This document shows positions 23,715 to 25,397 of a stretch of DNA of 25,397 nucleotides, piece by piece (the first letter of the stretch is position 1; the number at the start of each line of letters is the position of its first letter). Position numbers and translations under genes: made by a program. The stretch lies in assembly GCA_038522735.1 (NCBI GenBank), contig JBCBJX010000038.1, positions 1 to 25,397 of the forward strand. Direction: 5' to 3'. A model generated the notes under the pieces. The model made no database searches. It was not told the origin of the DNA and saw only the letters and a program-made list of their open reading frames with translations. The stretch comes from JBCBJX01 sp038522735 (GTDB lineage Bacteria; Pseudomonadota; Alphaproteobacteria; Caulobacterales; Parvularculaceae).

Positions 23715-24218
23715 ATGAAAAACCTTCTTCTGAAACTCGGCGCCGTGGCGTCTGTTTCTCTGATCGCCGCATGCGGCAGCACGGGCACCGAAGTGATTGA
23801 GACGGACACGTCTCTGACGACCGATGCGAACGCCGGGTCCTCGATACAGCCGGGCTCGATCGAAGATTTCCAGCAGACGGCGACGAACCGCGTGTTCTTC
23901 GCGTTTGATCAGTACAACCTGACGGCGACGGCGCGCGACACCCTGCGTCAGCAGGCGGCGTGGCTGAACCAGTACCCGGAAGTCGCGATCGAAATCGCGG
24001 GCAACTGCGATGAACGCGGCACGCGCGAGTACAACCTCGCCCTCGGCGCCCGTCGTGCCAATGCGGCGAAAGACTTCCTCGTCGGCCTCGGTGTCGACCC
24101 GTCGCGCATCACGACCATCTCCTACGGCAAGGATCGCCCGATTGATCCGCGTTCGACGGAAGAAGCGTGGGCGCTGAACCGGAACTCGACCACGACGATC
24201 ACGTCGCTCGGCTCCTAA
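23715..24218 (+). CDS. pal: Peptidoglycan-associated lipoprotein Pal
   Basis: Pal is an outer-membrane lipoprotein that binds peptidoglycan and holds the envelope layers together. The 167-residue precursor has a lipobox SLIAAC with the lipidated Cys20. A short Thr/Ser-rich linker leads to an OmpA-like domain (about 55-165). Peptidoglycan-binding motifs are visible: VFFAFDQYNLT, IEIAGNCDERGTREYNLALGARRANA, and RITTISYGKDRPIDP with the final NRNSTTTI. GNCDERGT has Asn where enterobacteria have His. The 248-base gap after tolB suggests its own promoter, though none stands out. Confidence 0.97.
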   Translation: MKNLLLKLGAVASVSLIAACGSTGTEVIETDTSLTTDANAGSSIQPGSIEDFQQTATNRVFFAFDQYNLTATARDTLRQQAAWLNQYPEVAIEIAGNCDERGTREYNLALGARRANAAKDFLVGLGVDPSRITTISYGKDRPIDPRSTEEAWALNRNSTTTITSLGS

Positions 24219-24249
24219 GCGGAGATTTGCGACCTCTGGTTGCTTGAAG

Positions 24250-24287
24250 AGCGCGCCGGGCGTCCGTCCGGCGCGCTTTTCCTTTCA
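24250..24287 (+). terminator. Intrinsic terminator after pal
   Basis: A perfect 10-base stem (AGCGCGCCGG with CCGGCGCGCT) around an 8-base loop is followed by TTTTCCTTT. This is the clearest intrinsic terminator in the window. It should end the tol-pal transcript about 30 bases after pal and leave cpoB on its own promoter or on read-through. Confidence 0.85.
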
Positions 24288-24451
24288 GGGTGCGGATGGC
24301 GCGCCTTTGTTCCGCCGGCATCCTCCGCTAGGACCATTGCTTGGCTATGCATCTGCGCAGGCGATGGCGCGATGCTCGACTGCACCAAAGACCGCCCGGC
24401 CTCCGGGCGCCGCGCCGGCGGACGGCGCCGGGTTCCAGGAGTGAAACGTCC

Positions 24452-25297
24452 ATGCCTTTCGCGCGTCTTTCCGTTTTCTTCTTCGCGGCGATCGCCGTTC
24501 TCGCGCCGGCCTCGGCGCAGTCTGTCGGTCAGCTGACGGCGCTTTCGGACCGGATCGTCCGGCTGGAGCGCGATCTGCGCGACGTGCAGGCGGAGCTTTA
24601 CGGCCACTCTTCCAGCCGCACGGCTCGCTCCGGCGAAGTCGTCGGCGTCGCGGCATCTATGAGCGCCGCCCAGGCGGGCGATCTTTCCGTCCGCATCACC
24701 CAGATCGAGCGGGAGCTGCAGACCCTCACCGGCGAGATCGAGCGGGCGAACTACCTCATTCAGCAGAACGCTCAGGCCATCGAAGCGCTGCAGGCCGTCG
24801 TTTCCGGCGGCGCTGCGCCTCAACAAAGCGCGCAGGGTCCGTCGAGCGGTCCGACCCAGCTGCGCGGCGCCTCGGAGCGCGTCGCGCCGGCGCCCGTTAT
24901 CGTGACGCTTCCGGACGATCCGGACCGCGCCTACGCCTACGCCTATGATTTCCTCGTCGCTGAGGATTACGGCCGCGCGACTTCGGCGTTCGAGCAGTTC
25001 GTGGAGCGCTTCCCCAGCCATCCGAAAGCTCCGGATGCGAAATACCGCCTCGGCGAGATTTATCTTGTCACGGACCAGTTCGCGAGCGCCGCGGATGTCT
25101 TCCTCGATTTTATCCGCAAGCACTCCGACCACCCCCGCGCGCCGGAAAGCTATCTGAAGCTCGGCCAGGCCTTCGCGCGCCTCGAGAAGACAAGCGAGGC
25201 CTGCCAGGTGCTCGGTGCGCTGCCTCGCCAGTATCCGGACGCGCTGCCGGTGGTGCTGGAACGCGCTTCGCGCGAACGCGACAAGCTCGGCTGCTGA
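24452..25297 (+). CDS. cpoB: Cell division coordinator CpoB / YbgF
   Basis: CpoB links peptidoglycan synthesis with Tol-driven constriction and binds TolA. The 281-residue protein has a signal peptide (FFFAAIAVLAPASA, cut before QSV near residue 22). Two coiled-coil stretches follow (about 28-50 and 70-115), the second as VRITQIERELQTLTGEIERA. The C-terminal TPR domain (about 155-275) has AYAYAYDFLVAEDYGRATSAF, APDAKYRLGEIYL and APESYLKLGQAFARL. ATG 24452 has AGGAG 10 bases ahead. An in-frame ATG at 24341 would bury the signal peptide. It lies after a strong terminator and directly before tilS. Confidence 0.96.
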   Translation: MPFARLSVFFFAAIAVLAPASAQSVGQLTALSDRIVRLERDLRDVQAELYGHSSSRTARSGEVVGVAASMSAAQAGDLSVRITQIERELQTLTGEIERANYLIQQNAQAIEALQAVVSGGAAPQQSAQGPSSGPTQLRGASERVAPAPVIVTLPDDPDRAYAYAYDFLVAEDYGRATSAFEQFVERFPSHPKAPDAKYRLGEIYLVTDQFASAADVFLDFIRKHSDHPRAPESYLKLGQAFARLEKTSEACQVLGALPRQYPDALPVVLERASRERDKLGC

Positions 25298-25397
25298 CGG
25301 ACGCCCTCACGCCTGAAGACTTCCGGGACCGGATCGCCCGTCTCGGACTGACGCGCCTTCGACGGCTCGCGATCGGCGTTTCCGGCGGCGCGGATTC
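25294..25397 (+). CDS. tilS: tRNA(Ile)-lysidine synthetase TilS, N-terminal part (cut by window edge)
   Basis: TilS makes lysidine at the wobble position of one tRNA-Ile. The frame after cpoB reads LTPEDFRDRIARLGL and ends in AIGVSGGADS, the PP-loop ATPase motif SGGxDS found at the start of TilS. The motif together with the cpoB-tilS order makes the call firm. No ATG, GTG or TTG occurs in this frame between a stop at 24961 and the window end. The start is therefore put at the CTG overlapping the cpoB stop (a second CTG is 3 bases earlier). The true start may be non-canonical, or a base may be wrong. Confidence 0.8.
   Translation, partial: MTDALTPEDFRDRIARLGLTRLRRLAIGVSGGAD

Noticed and set aside
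1..25397. CRISPR arrays, tRNA genes, IS elements
   Set aside because: No regularly spaced direct repeats, tRNA-like T-arm signature, or transposase-like protein was seen on reading both strands. tRNAscan was not run.

Overview
The window is GC-rich chromosomal DNA that reads as an alphaproteobacterium. The evidence is the ruvC-ruvA-ruvB, ybgC, tolQ-tolR-tolA-tolB-pal-cpoB, tilS order, a zapA/zauP-like pair, a probable 6S RNA upstream of 5-formyl-THF cyclo-ligase, a gap-pgk-class I fba-thiE cluster, and REP-like palindromes built on CTTCGTCCTGAGGAG. A Caulobacterales, Parvularculales or Hyphomonadales relative is my best guess, but it rests on gene content seen by eye.

Positions 1-5540. The left edge holds the 5' end of yebC on the minus strand, preceded by a hybrid PAS histidine kinase (198-1733) and a small exported cupredoxin (1856-2197). 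Facing them on the plus strand are the remains of a HAMP-PAS histidine kinase (2262-3531), which has lost its 5' end and carries a frameshift near 2655. After it come a DUF3034-type predicted outer-membrane barrel protein (3621-4493) and an exported group 1 truncated haemoglobin (4503-4946). A flavodoxin-fold NAD(P)H oxidoreductase (4953-5540, minus) closes the block and has an FNR-like palindrome in its promoter region. This looks like an accessory redox/haem/sensor insertion between ymdB and yebC, which are adjacent in many relatives.

Positions 5668-10556. The minus strand carries zauP-like, zapA, a probable 6S RNA, 5-formyl-THF cyclo-ligase and ymdB. A large hybrid kinase (GAF-PAS-PAS-HisKA-HATPase-REC, plus strand, 7390-9924) sits between zapA and the 6S RNA.

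Positions 10729-15905. The plus strand encodes glyceraldehyde-3-phosphate dehydrogenase, phosphoglycerate kinase, class I fructose-bisphosphate aldolase and a ThiE-like protein. An exported Sel1-repeat protein follows. The first three form the lower glycolytic/gluconeogenic block.

Positions 15948-25397. The Holliday-junction genes ruvC, ruvA and ruvB overlap end to end. They are followed by the tol-pal envelope-constriction system: ybgC, then a PepSY-associated membrane protein with a Fur-like box, then tolQRAB, pal, a strong terminator, cpoB and the start of tilS. REP-like palindromes flank ybgC on both sides.

Most of the window is conserved housekeeping DNA. The least described part is the cupredoxin / decayed sensor kinase / DUF3034 / exported haemoglobin block. 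No tRNA, rRNA, CRISPR array, insertion sequence or prophage gene was seen.
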